A DNA stretch of 7,333 nucleotides from positions 1 to 7,333 of the forward strand of contig CATPCN010000365.1 of NCBI GenBank assembly GCA_955652855.1, read 5' to 3'. The stretch is from an uncultured Chthoniobacterales bacterium (GTDB lineage Bacteria; Verrucomicrobiota; Verrucomicrobiae; Chthoniobacterales; UBA10450). Each line of letters begins with the position of its first letter. Within the stretch, counting starts at the first letter, position 1. A model generated the notes under the pieces. It had not been told where the DNA came from, did no database searches, and was given only the letters and a program-made list of their open reading frames with translations. Positions 1 through 5,776 of the stretch are shown in pieces. A program made the translations under genes and the position numbers.

Positions 1-240
1 AAGGTGCTGGAAGGCCTGCGCGATGCGCTGGAGATGGCGCGCCAACAGAACAACCCTGTCGCGATGGTCGCCGCGCTCAGGGAGTCGGCCAAAATCTCAG
101 GTTTCTATGCGCCCGAACGGCGGAAGGTCGAGATCAGCGTTGACGGCGAAGCGCTACAGGCGAAGATCGCCGCGATGCCCGATTCTGAACTCTTGGCCCT
201 CGCTGAACTCCCAGAGGCAGTCTGCGCACATAGTACTTAG
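1..240 (+). CDS. Probable phage small terminase subunit, C-terminal part (5' end outside window)
   Basis: The frame is open from the first base of the window and ends at a TAG at 238-240, so about 79 C-terminal residues are visible. The GTG at 4 has no upstream sequence to support it, and the true start is probably outside. The visible part has a helical stretch (LRDALEMARQQNNPVAMVAALRE), then a short hydrophobic and aromatic turn (SGFYAPERRKVEIS), then an acidic helix at the end. This order resembles C-terminal regions of phage small terminase subunits, which recognise packaging sites and recruit the large ATPase. The N-terminal DNA-binding helix-turn-helix that would settle the call is not in the window. 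No large terminase follows: the next large gene is the convergent replication gene. It could also be another small phage protein, so the family call is tentative. Confidence 0.5.
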   Translation, partial: KVLEGLRDALEMARQQNNPVAMVAALRESAKISGFYAPERRKVEISVDGEALQAKIAAMPDSELLALAELPEAVCAHST

Positions 241-272
241 TACTGCGCTTCCGGGCACGACGAGCCCCGGAG

Positions 273-549
273 CTACGAACTAAGGGCGAAGACCCTCAAA
301 GAACGACGAACCCGCAAGGCGGCTCAACCAGCAGGTACCTCACGCCACCGCCGCCCATCGTCCCGCACGCTGGCAGCGTGGTTGCCGCACATGCCAGAGC
401 GATTGCGATGAAAGCCCTGAGCTTGTCCATGGCGTCCTCCTTCATGCGGAGAACAGTGCGCGTGCGTGCGCGATTCCGCGCTTTGCTGAGCGCGCAGATC
501 GCGGTTCGAAGGGCCGGGGGCTAAGGGCTCAGAACTACGAACGACGAAC
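273..549. repeat. Duplicated short blocks on either side of the lipoprotein gene
   Basis: Three short words occur twice, once on each side of the small lipoprotein gene's start. CTACGAAC is at 273-280 and 535-542, CTAAGGGC at 280-287 and 521-528, and GAACGACGAAC at 301-311 and 539-549. The order of blocks differs between the two places. The left set overlaps the 3' end of the lipoprotein gene (296-311). This looks like a family of intergenic repeat modules rather than a simple duplication. No function is visible. Confidence 0.45.
296..430 (-). CDS. Small predicted lipoprotein (44 aa), unknown role
   Basis: This 44-codon gene starts at an ATG at 428-430 and ends at a TGA at 296-298. A near-perfect ribosome binding site, AAGGAGGA, lies at 435-442, four bases before the start, which is the main reason to believe it. 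The product begins MDKLR and continues with a hydrophobic segment (about residues 6-19). It then has a lipobox-like LPAC with Cys22 as the candidate lipidated residue, followed by GTMGGGG and a short tail ending in VVL. This is the layout of a type II signal peptide. The mature part would be only about 23 residues. Phage genomes carry tiny lipoproteins of this sort, such as Rz1-type spanins, and bacteria carry entericidin-like ones. There is no overlapping Rz-like frame and the tail is not rich in proline, so I assign no function. It stands alone, convergent with the terminase fragment. Confidence 0.6.
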   Translation of the reverse strand: MDKLRAFIAIALACAATTLPACGTMGGGGVRYLLVEPPCGFVVL

Positions 550-783
550 GCAGGATGGTGGGGCGGCGCCCCCTACCCGCGGCCGAAAACGGCAGGAATC
601 AGTGCGCGTGAAGGCTGCGACGGAATTAGAATGAATTAATTTCATTCGTTACTTTACTTTTTCTCTGCGCTTCCTCCTCCTTGTCTGTACTTCCTCCCCA
701 GGCCGAGTGGCCAGGGCGTTTCGCGCCCCCCTGAATCGACTGTAATTAATGCAATGAATTGCCGCCGCAAATCAGTGCGCATG
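454..783 (+). repeat. Three direct copies of an 11-bp motif, CAGTGCGCRTG (iteron-like)
   Basis: CAGTGCGCGTG occurs at 454-464 and 600-610, and CAGTGCGCATG at 773-783, all in the same orientation. The last two copies share an extra upstream AAT, so AATCAGTGCGC is identical at 597-607 and 770-780. The third copy overlaps the stop codon of the replication gene. The copies are 146 and 173 bases apart, wider than classical iterons. Direct repeats just beyond the 3' end of a replication initiator are a known arrangement in satellite and plasmid origins, so a Rep-binding role is possible but unproven. Confidence 0.4.
629..647. repeat. AT-rich inverted repeat (GAATGAA / TTCATTC)
   Basis: A perfect 7-bp inverted repeat, GAATGAA at 629-635 and TTCATTC at 641-647, encloses a 5-base AT spacer. 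On the + strand it is followed by a T-rich run (GTTACTTTACTTTTT). It could be a weak terminator for rightward transcripts, an operator, or part of an easily melted origin segment. The AT content stands out sharply from the surrounding GC-rich DNA. Confidence 0.35.
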
Positions 784-3078
784 GACCAAAGGATTCACCA
801 GATACTCTGTGGGTCTGCGTCCGCGACCGTGCGAGTCGGCCTTTTGCGGTTGTCCAAGGATGTTGCGGTCTGTCAGAACCGTCAGGAGCTGGTCCATCCT
901 CTTCGAGCTGTTGATGCCGCGGTTGGCCTTGAGACAATCCGTCCGTGTGAACCGATCCAACTTGCCGGCCTTGATCCACTCGAACACCCGCTTCGCGTCG
1001 TCCGAAGCCTGATCTCCGCCCATCAGCTGCCACGCCGCTACTGCGTGCTCGATCAAGAGACGGGCCAAGTCAATCGCGGCTTGGAGCGTCGCATCGCTGA
1101 CGACGGTCTGATTAACTCCATGCTCGGACACATGCATCAAGCCAGCGATTCGAGCAGTGAACCCGGGTAGCTTCCCACCCCACCCCGAGATTTCGTGCAA
1201 CTTCTCGCTTGGCCGCATCAGCTGTTCCACCTCTGCTCGAAACCCCGCAAACACCTGCTCCGCCTCAGGAGACAATGTCAGAACGTGCGGAACTGGGAAC
1301 CGCTCTGGCATCCGCGGCGTGAGAGCGAGCAGCTTCCGGATACAGGCGCAGTAGTCCGCCCCTACCTGCGCCGGGACAGGTGCACCCTGCAGCTTTCGGT
1401 ACCCCAGGTTGCTTTTCGGAACGGTGAAAAGAAACCGCTCGAGTGCGCCGTTGCCTTGGAACGTGCGCTTGCGACCCATGTTTTGCAAGATGCGGAGCTG
1501 TACCGCCAGGGCCAACGTCAGATACGGCTGAAGTTCGATGGGGTCGCCGGACTTCCGATTGATGCGAACGTAGCCCCCGTCGATGCCCTTCAGCAACACA
1601 TCAATGTTGGCTGCACCCTCGGAGTAGAGCCCCGCCAGCGTTTCCGTGATGCCACCTTCGTCGCTAATGATCGCGAACCGTCCACCCTGTTCGTGCAGCG
1701 CAACCGCCAGTGCTTCAGGAGTCAGATCGTTACCGAACAGTCGCGGATACGGAGGCACCTGCGTTAGCTGCGCTTCCAGCTGCGCGATGTGCGCATACAA
1801 CGTTCTTCGGACGAGAGGATCTTTCTCTTTTGCCGCTTTGCGCCGCTGTGCCTCAATGTGCTGCTGCTCACTTTTCTGCGTCGACTTTGCCTGCAGAATT
1901 ACTGGGTCCGCGGTCATGCGCTCCGAAGCCTCCCAGTCGACGAGCGGTCGAGTGCATCGATTAAGCACCGCGGTCTTGTTGCTCCCTGGTGGAAGCGCCG
2001 TCGCCAAATACAGGTTCAGAGGCTCCTGCCAGTTGGGCTTCAGTTCAATAACGACCTTGTTCGACACTGCAGTCGCTGCAGTACCCAGCGTAGCCATTAC
2101 TGACAGTGTCTGCGGCACTTCGAACTCAGCTGCGAGCGCCTCGGCGAAGTCTGCTAACGTCTTCGGTAGCAATCTCGCGTGAATATCCGGCGTAACCTGC
2201 TCAGAGAAAACGATGGGCGACTCCCATTCGACGGCGGCGCGAATAATTTCCGCCTCCTGGAGCCACTCGAAAGCGCGCTTCGCAACAACGTCGCCAATGA
2301 GCTTGGACAGACTGGGCCATCCCGTCACAGACTCGCACGCGTCGATCTTCTTGCGCGAGGAATGTACCGCCTTTACCCGCTCATCTGCCTCCTCATCACC
2401 GGCCGCATCGGCGACGGCCTGTACAAAGCGCTCAGCCGCGTCGTCGTTCATACCGCCACGCAGCAGCCCGCCAGATAGCGCCATGGCCGCATCGTTGCGG
2501 CCGCCTTGGTTGGGCCAGTGACGGGCGATCAAGGCGACTGCAGCCACCTGGCGCACGGCTTGCTGGAGTGATCCAGCGGCGACGGCAGTGGGGACGCCGA
2601 ACTCGTCCCACGACAACGCTTCTCCGGACGGATGAACGCTGGGTGGCACTACCGTTTGCGCGCCGGTCGATCGATACTCAATCAGCATCGTCTTGTCATC
2701 CCCCTCCTGTTTCGTCGGATCGCGAAATTGACAGGTCGAGCCAAGATCGCCGTCGATCGCATACCACCGATGGGAATTCCGGCTCGCCGCTCGTCCATGG
2801 CGCAACTCCGTTGGCGGTAAGAAGCGATCGGCGATCTTCAGCGCGCGGCGGTCGTCGATGTCAACATCGACCAGTCCTTGAGAGGGTGAGCCACACTTCA
2901 ATCCGACATTGACGTCACCGGAAAAATGGACGTCTATGCCGTCCGCGACGTAGTCACGCTCGGGCCAATTGGTGTCGAACGGCCGCTTACTTTTCGGGAG
3001 CAAGGGGATAGGGGCCCAGCCTGCAGCCCCGTATTGATCTGCGGCGTCCTGGACCGAGGTGGCGTTGAAAGTGCTCAC
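772..3078 (-). CDS. Primase-polymerase / DUF3987 helicase-like replication protein
   Basis: This 768-aa protein probably starts the element's own DNA replication, combining primer synthesis with an ATPase domain. The N-terminal part (about 10-165) matches a bifunctional primase/polymerase (PrimPol) domain. It has an acidic DVDID motif at 71-75, the metal-binding type, then SHRWY at 102-106, then IEYRSTG and VVPPSVHPSG at about 133-151. The middle (about 290-620) looks like DUF3987 (YfjI family). It carries a P-loop-like PPGSNKT at 363-369, a charged helical insert around 395-440, and a Walker B-like FAIISDE ending at Asp473-Glu474. The C-terminal 75 residues resemble a winged-helix unit. The chosen start is a GTG at 3076-3078, which makes a 4-base GTGA overlap with the upstream gene and has GGGAGG at 3085-3090. 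An in-frame TTG at 3093 is less likely because it lies over that ribosome binding site. The unusual P-loop appears to be normal for this family. Confidence 0.9.
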   Translation of the reverse strand: MSTFNATSVQDAADQYGAAGWAPIPLLPKSKRPFDTNWPERDYVADGIDVHFSGDVNVGLKCGSPSQGLVDVDIDDRRALKIADRFLPPTELRHGRAASRNSHRWYAIDGDLGSTCQFRDPTKQEGDDKTMLIEYRSTGAQTVVPPSVHPSGEALSWDEFGVPTAVAAGSLQQAVRQVAAVALIARHWPNQGGRNDAAMALSGGLLRGGMNDDAAERFVQAVADAAGDEEADERVKAVHSSRKKIDACESVTGWPSLSKLIGDVVAKRAFEWLQEAEIIRAAVEWESPIVFSEQVTPDIHARLLPKTLADFAEALAAEFEVPQTLSVMATLGTAATAVSNKVVIELKPNWQEPLNLYLATALPPGSNKTAVLNRCTRPLVDWEASERMTADPVILQAKSTQKSEQQHIEAQRRKAAKEKDPLVRRTLYAHIAQLEAQLTQVPPYPRLFGNDLTPEALAVALHEQGGRFAIISDEGGITETLAGLYSEGAANIDVLLKGIDGGYVRINRKSGDPIELQPYLTLALAVQLRILQNMGRKRTFQGNGALERFLFTVPKSNLGYRKLQGAPVPAQVGADYCACIRKLLALTPRMPERFPVPHVLTLSPEAEQVFAGFRAEVEQLMRPSEKLHEISGWGGKLPGFTARIAGLMHVSEHGVNQTVVSDATLQAAIDLARLLIEHAVAAWQLMGGDQASDDAKRVFEWIKAGKLDRFTRTDCLKANRGINSSKRMDQLLTVLTDRNILGQPQKADSHGRGRRPTEYLVNPLVHAH

Positions 3079-3368
3079 GGTGCCGCCTCCCAACCATTCG
3101 TCGTACTCGATCCGTCGTCGGCGCTCGTGAACCAGGTGTGTTCTGGATCAGGGACGTAGGTACTGCACAGCGCGCTATCGCCGCTGTACGGCATTGCCTG
3201 GCAGTAGACGATCCAACCTCCTGGAACCTGGAGCGCCCAGGTCTTGCGCCAAATGCTCTTGTTCGAAGGGTGTGCCTCAGCTTCGAGTACGCGCACGAGG
3301 GCGGGCGCAACCGGTCGAGCTATCGTCACCGATCCAAGTCCAATGTCGTTGTTGTTAGGTGCGCTCAT
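3075..3368 (-). CDS. Hypothetical protein, 97 aa, between AlpA-like and primase genes
   Basis: I do not recognise this family. The start chosen is ATG at 3366-3368, sharing one base with the TGA of the AlpA-like gene (TGATG arrangement). An AAGGGGG ribosome binding site lies a few bases upstream. A longer reading from 3395 would add nine residues inside the upstream gene and has no better support. The protein begins MSAPNNND. Its centre is rich in aromatic residues (IWRKTWALQVPGGWIVYCQAM, about 39-59) and its tail is acidic and polar with two more tryptophans. There is no signal peptide, membrane segment or obvious nucleotide-binding motif. It overlaps the primase gene by four bases, so it is very likely translated with it and may be a replication accessory or regulatory protein. 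That role is inferred only from position. Confidence 0.65.
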   Translation of the reverse strand: MSAPNNNDIGLGSVTIARPVAPALVRVLEAEAHPSNKSIWRKTWALQVPGGWIVYCQAMPYSGDSALCSTYVPDPEHTWFTSADDGSSTTNGWEAAP

Positions 3369-3586
3369 CACTGGCCCCCTTTCGCTTCGACCCAAGCGTT
3401 GAAGGCCTCGGTAGAAATCAACACGCGCCGACCGCAGCGGCGTATCACTCGATCAAAGCCGTTCCGTTCAGCGTTGAAGATGAGCCAGCGCAGTCCTGCC
3501 TCCGACGGCCGGACGTAGTAGTTTGGAAAACTTCCTACCGTGAGATGAGGCGGGACGACTTGCTTGCCGCTATCAATTGCTGACAT
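3368..3586 (-). CDS. AlpA-like small winged-helix DNA-binding protein (excisionase/regulator type)
   Basis: The protein is 72 aa, starting MSAIDSGKQV, and most of it (about 28-67) looks like a compact helix-turn-helix or winged-helix unit. A helix (SEAGLRWLIFNAERNGF) is followed by a basic turn (VIRRCGRRVLIS) and a closing helix (TEAFNAWVEA). Small AlpA/excisionase-like proteins with this pattern act next to tyrosine integrases as directionality factors or as activators of integrase and replication genes in satellites and prophages. The start at 3584-3586 is supported by AAGGGG about eight bases upstream. A longer in-frame ATG at 3676 falls inside the palindrome described at 3663-3693 and has no good ribosome binding site. 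The gene follows a 147-base gap after the 231-aa gene, so it may have its own promoter. It overlaps the next gene by one base. Confidence 0.75.
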   Translation of the reverse strand: MSAIDSGKQVVPPHLTVGSFPNYYVRPSEAGLRWLIFNAERNGFDRVIRRCGRRVLISTEAFNAWVEAKGGQ

Positions 3587-3662
3587 TCGACACCCCTTGC
3601 GATCATTAGCAGCACACGGCTGCGATATGCGAATTCTCGCTTGGCGCGGTCCAGAATTCAGG

Positions 3663-3707
3663 TGGGGCGACTTCATATGGTGAACTCGCCCCAGCTGCTG
3701 ATCAGCA
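3663..3707. promoter_or_regulatory. Two adjacent palindromes upstream of the AlpA-like gene (operator or RNA hairpin candidate)
   Basis: The first palindrome spans 3663-3693. Its outer arms TGGGGCGA (3663-3670) and TCGCCCCA (3686-3693) pair perfectly, and one C-C mismatch leads to inner arms TTCA (3672-3675) and TGAA (3681-3684) around a 5-base loop. Two bases away is a perfect 12-bp palindrome, TGCTGATCAGCA, at 3696-3707. Both lie in the only real gap of the minus-strand operon, 75-120 bases before the AlpA-like start. Neither hairpin is followed by a T tract on the minus strand, so an operator or a 5' leader structure fits better than a terminator. No convincing -35/-10 pair was found. Confidence 0.5.
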
Positions 3708-3733
3708 AGTCTTTGAAATGACGCCGGTGGTAA

Positions 3734-4429
3734 TCAGCTAGGGTGACGTGCTCCCAGACCGACATCACCCAAGCTTCCCGTAGCGATATCGAGCTGACTT
3801 AGCAGCGTCTGGAGCCCTCCACGCTCTGCATGCGTTGGCCAGCGCAGGCCGAGCCTCTCGAAGTATTCCTGGAGCGTCGCGGGCTTACGCCGAAGGTGCT
3901 GAGGAAGCTTCGGGCGGATGTAATCCACCCACTCTTTCTTCGTTCCCGGCATGCTGCGGCGAACGAATGGCACGCTGCGCTCTTTCGCTCGTCGGTCAAT
4001 CCCGTCCACCTCCGCAATGATGACGCTTTCGATCAAGGTTGTAGCCGATCGCCGCACGCCCCTGTGTCGTGCTTGTTCGAATTCCTCCAGTGCCTCCGGC
4101 AAAGCGAAACGACTTTGGTGCGACCATTTGACGAGCTCCCCAAGCGTCGGATATCCGGTGAGCTCGTTGCGTGCCACCGCGCGCTCGATCCTGCGGTGCA
4201 GCCATTCGAAGGCGTCAATCCAGCTGTCATCGTCGTCCGGTTCACGCTCGTGCGGCTTGAGACCGCCCAACAGCATGGCGGCCTCCTCGAGCGTGAGTGG
4301 CACGTCCCACCAATCCCGATATGTCTCAACCGTTGCGATCAATTCGGGATTTACGGTAGCGCTCGCCGCGATTGAGCGGTGGTCGAAGCGCACCGGTTTC
4401 TTGACGATAAAGCCCATCCGCTCATACAT
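3734..4429 (-). CDS. Hypothetical protein, 231 aa, coupled to the integrase gene
   Basis: I cannot place this protein in a named family. It starts at ATG 4427-4429, eight bases inside the end of the integrase gene, with AAGGAG at 4439-4444 giving a 9-base spacing. The ATG four codons later is less well placed. Visible features are a segment TLEEAAMLLGGLKP at about 46-59, an acidic run EREPDDDDSW at 61-70 and a long helical middle (about 70-125). The basic C-terminal half includes RRAKERSVPFVRRSMPGTKKEW (about 146-167) and KLPQHLRRKPATLQEYFERLGL (about 174-195). The EEAAMLLGG pattern is reminiscent of proteins found beside replication and integration genes in proteobacterial elements. No membrane segment or signal peptide is seen. 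The basic tail suggests nucleic-acid contact. Co-transcription with int is well supported; function is unknown. Confidence 0.7.
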   Translation of the reverse strand: MYERMGFIVKKPVRFDHRSIAASATVNPELIATVETYRDWWDVPLTLEEAAMLLGGLKPHEREPDDDDSWIDAFEWLHRRIERAVARNELTGYPTLGELVKWSHQSRFALPEALEEFEQARHRGVRRSATTLIESVIIAEVDGIDRRAKERSVPFVRRSMPGTKKEWVDYIRPKLPQHLRRKPATLQEYFERLGLRWPTHAERGGLQTLLSQLDIATGSLGDVGLGARHPS

Positions 4430-5480
4430 GACCGAAGGCTCCTTGATTCAGGCGCTCGAGGACACCGCCTAGGTGATCGACTGACAGGTGGGCGTAGCGC
4501 TTGGTCATCTGCAGTGTCTTATGCCCCAGGATCGCCGCGATTTCCAGCGAGGAGGCGCCATTCATCGCCAGATAGGATGCGGCGGTGTGCCGAAGATCGT
4601 GCATCCGAAAATCTTCGATGCCAGCCCGGCGCACCGCAGTGCGCCACGGCGTGGTTAGATCGATTGGTTGCGTTGAATCGTTGCCCGGGAACACAAGTCC
4701 AACGCGTTGCTTCCGCGTCTTGGCACGATGCTGCAGAATCTCCACGATCGGACCACGAAGTGGTATCCCACGCCGCGTACCATTCTTGGTGTCCCGCAAG
4801 GTGATCACCGCGCGGGCAAAATCGATATCACGCCACTCGAGCGACTCAACTTCCCCACGGCGCATGCCCGTTGACAACGCGAGCATGACGAAATCGTACA
4901 GGTCCGGGCTCTTCGATTCTTTGCATGCAGTGAGCAATTGCACTCGCTCTTCATCGAGCAGATAGCGATCACGACCGCGCGGCTCCCTCGGCCGCCGTAT
5001 GCCTTTCACTGGATTTACGTCGGCCCACTGCCAGTCATTTATGGCGACGGAAAAGACGTGGGAGAGTGCCGCGAGATAGCGGACGGTAGTCGCTGGTCCG
5101 CAGCGTTTTCTCGCGCCCGCTCCTTTCGTCAAGAGCTCATCGCGGGCGAGCGCTATGTCCGCCCGCGTTACGTCCTGAACGCTCAATGTCCCAAGACGCC
5201 TTTTCCACCACCTTAGCTGCCGCTTCGGATTGGCACGGTCACGTTTTTGCGGCAGAACGTGCTCGACATATCGATCAATTACGTCGCCAAGCAAGCGGCG
5301 GCGATTGGATTCGCCTGCAAAATGAAAATCGTCGCGAATCAGCGCACCGCGCTCAGCGGCCCAACGCTCCGCCTTGGCGCGATCTCGATGGGTGGATGAA
5401 AGGACGCGTCCGCGGTACTTGACGCGAACGCGGTAAGACAATCCTCCGCCGGCGCGGAGGCGCTTTTGAATGCAAGACAC
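4422..5480 (-). CDS. int: Tyrosine recombinase integrase
   Basis: This is a full-length 352-aa phage-type integrase that would insert and excise the element at the tRNA-Lys core 300 bases upstream. The N-terminal part (about 1-60) looks like an arm-binding domain. The region around 62-160 fits a SAM-like core-binding domain. The catalytic domain shows every expected residue: Arg207 in STGMRRGE, Lys232 in DTKNGT, His294 and Arg297 in HDLRH, His320 in LGH, and the nucleophile Tyr329 in KRYAH. The start is a GTG at 5478-5480 with GGAGGG at 5485-5490, a rather short 4-base spacing. The gene ends inside the start of the 231-aa gene (8-base overlap), so both are probably on one transcript. The short C-terminal tail and intact motifs indicate an active enzyme. 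Confidence 0.95.
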   Translation of the reverse strand: MSCIQKRLRAGGGLSYRVRVKYRGRVLSSTHRDRAKAERWAAERGALIRDDFHFAGESNRRRLLGDVIDRYVEHVLPQKRDRANPKRQLRWWKRRLGTLSVQDVTRADIALARDELLTKGAGARKRCGPATTVRYLAALSHVFSVAINDWQWADVNPVKGIRRPREPRGRDRYLLDEERVQLLTACKESKSPDLYDFVMLALSTGMRRGEVESLEWRDIDFARAVITLRDTKNGTRRGIPLRGPIVEILQHRAKTRKQRVGLVFPGNDSTQPIDLTTPWRTAVRRAGIEDFRMHDLRHTAASYLAMNGASSLEIAAILGHKTLQMTKRYAHLSVDHLGGVLERLNQGAFGHV

Positions 5481-5776
5481 GTGACCCTCCTAACGGGATA
5501 GCCCAGCGTGGCCGGGCGATGCGGTTAAGTTTTGTCCGCGATGAATTGCGGACCGGGAGGGTCTGCAGGCCTTTCCTCAGTGGGAGGCGGAGACCGACGT
5601 CGCGCAGAACCGGCTCCCTAGCTGTTGTGGGTCCGTGTTGCGTCTGCGCGTCGTACCGCAACCCGATATGGAGGTGGGTACAAACGTTTCAAGAGGCACG
5701 CCTCGTTGCCAGTGCCCAAATGGGGACCATCGCCGCTCGTCGCTTCGGCAACGAAGCGCAAAAGCCTTTTAAATCA
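5481..5776. other. Non-coding attachment flank between tRNA fragment and int
   Basis: There is no credible gene in these 296 bases. They hold several dyad structures: an imperfect 17-base palindrome at 5501-5517 just upstream of the int ribosome binding site, and GTCCGC (5534-5539) with GCGGAC (5548-5553). A strong hairpin lies next to the tRNA end (5741-5758, listed separately). TGGGTACAA at about 5675-5683 and TGGGGACCA at about 5720-5728 agree at 7 of 9 positions and could be integrase arm sites, but this is weak. The size and position fit the arm region of a phage attachment site plus the int promoter. No clear promoter hexamers were found. Confidence 0.45.
5741..5770. repeat. Hairpin adjoining the tRNA 3' end (CGCTTCG-GCAA-CGAAGCG) with AAAAGCCTTTT
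   Basis: A perfect 7-bp stem, CGCTTCG (5741-5747) and CGAAGCG (5752-5758), encloses a GCAA loop. It is followed by the small palindrome AAAAG-C-CTTTT at 5760-5770. In the tRNA direction (minus strand) the order after CCA is the A/T palindrome and then the stem, so it does not read as a classical terminator for the tRNA. On the + strand the stem is followed by CAAAAGCCTTTT. It may be what remains of tRNA downstream sequence or a protein site beside the attachment core. Confidence 0.4.

Larger units (their letters stand above)
241..771. other. Repeat-rich intergenic region between convergent terminase and primase genes
   Basis: Apart from the small lipoprotein gene at 296-430, I see no coding sequence here. 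The region contains many short repeats. GC-rich hairpins lie at 251-270 (CCGGG/CCCGG), 477-494 (CGCGCT/AGCGCG), 560-572 (GGGGCG/CGCCCC around one base) and 714-728 (GGGCG/CGCCC). An AT-rich stretch spans about 622-660, and a strongly pyrimidine-rich + strand tract spans about 650-700. The last reads as purine-rich on the minus strand, with several GGAGG-like runs but no convincing gene after them. None of the GC hairpins is followed by a good T tract, so no clear intrinsic terminator is called for either convergent gene. Its position just beyond the 3' end of the replication gene makes it a candidate origin region; that is inference. Confidence 0.5.

Noticed and set aside
651..700. A small minus-strand gene after the GGAGG-rich purine tract
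   Set aside because: The only frame following it (from an ATG near 645) gives about 37 residues of Arg/Pro/Ala-rich sequence crossing hairpins, with no recognisable feature.
241..771. A second copy of the tRNA-Lys core marking the far end of the int element
   Set aside because: I looked for the acceptor, T-arm and anticodon-stem words in this region and found none. Only short chance matches such as AGGCCGAG near 700 occur, so the far end is outside the window.
454..783. CRISPR array
   Set aside because: The three repeats are only 11 bases long, have unequal spacing of about 146 and 173 bases, and have no cas genes nearby.
754..2912. Several + strand frames of 60 to 190 codons opposite the replication gene
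   Set aside because: They lie antisense to a long, domain-rich gene in GC-rich DNA, have low-complexity Arg/Ser/Ala-rich products and show no family motifs.
3587..3676. A longer start for the AlpA-like gene at ATG 3676
   Set aside because: The added 30 residues translate the palindromic region, lack a good ribosome binding site and do not look like part of the domain. ATG at 3586 has AAGGGG at good spacing.
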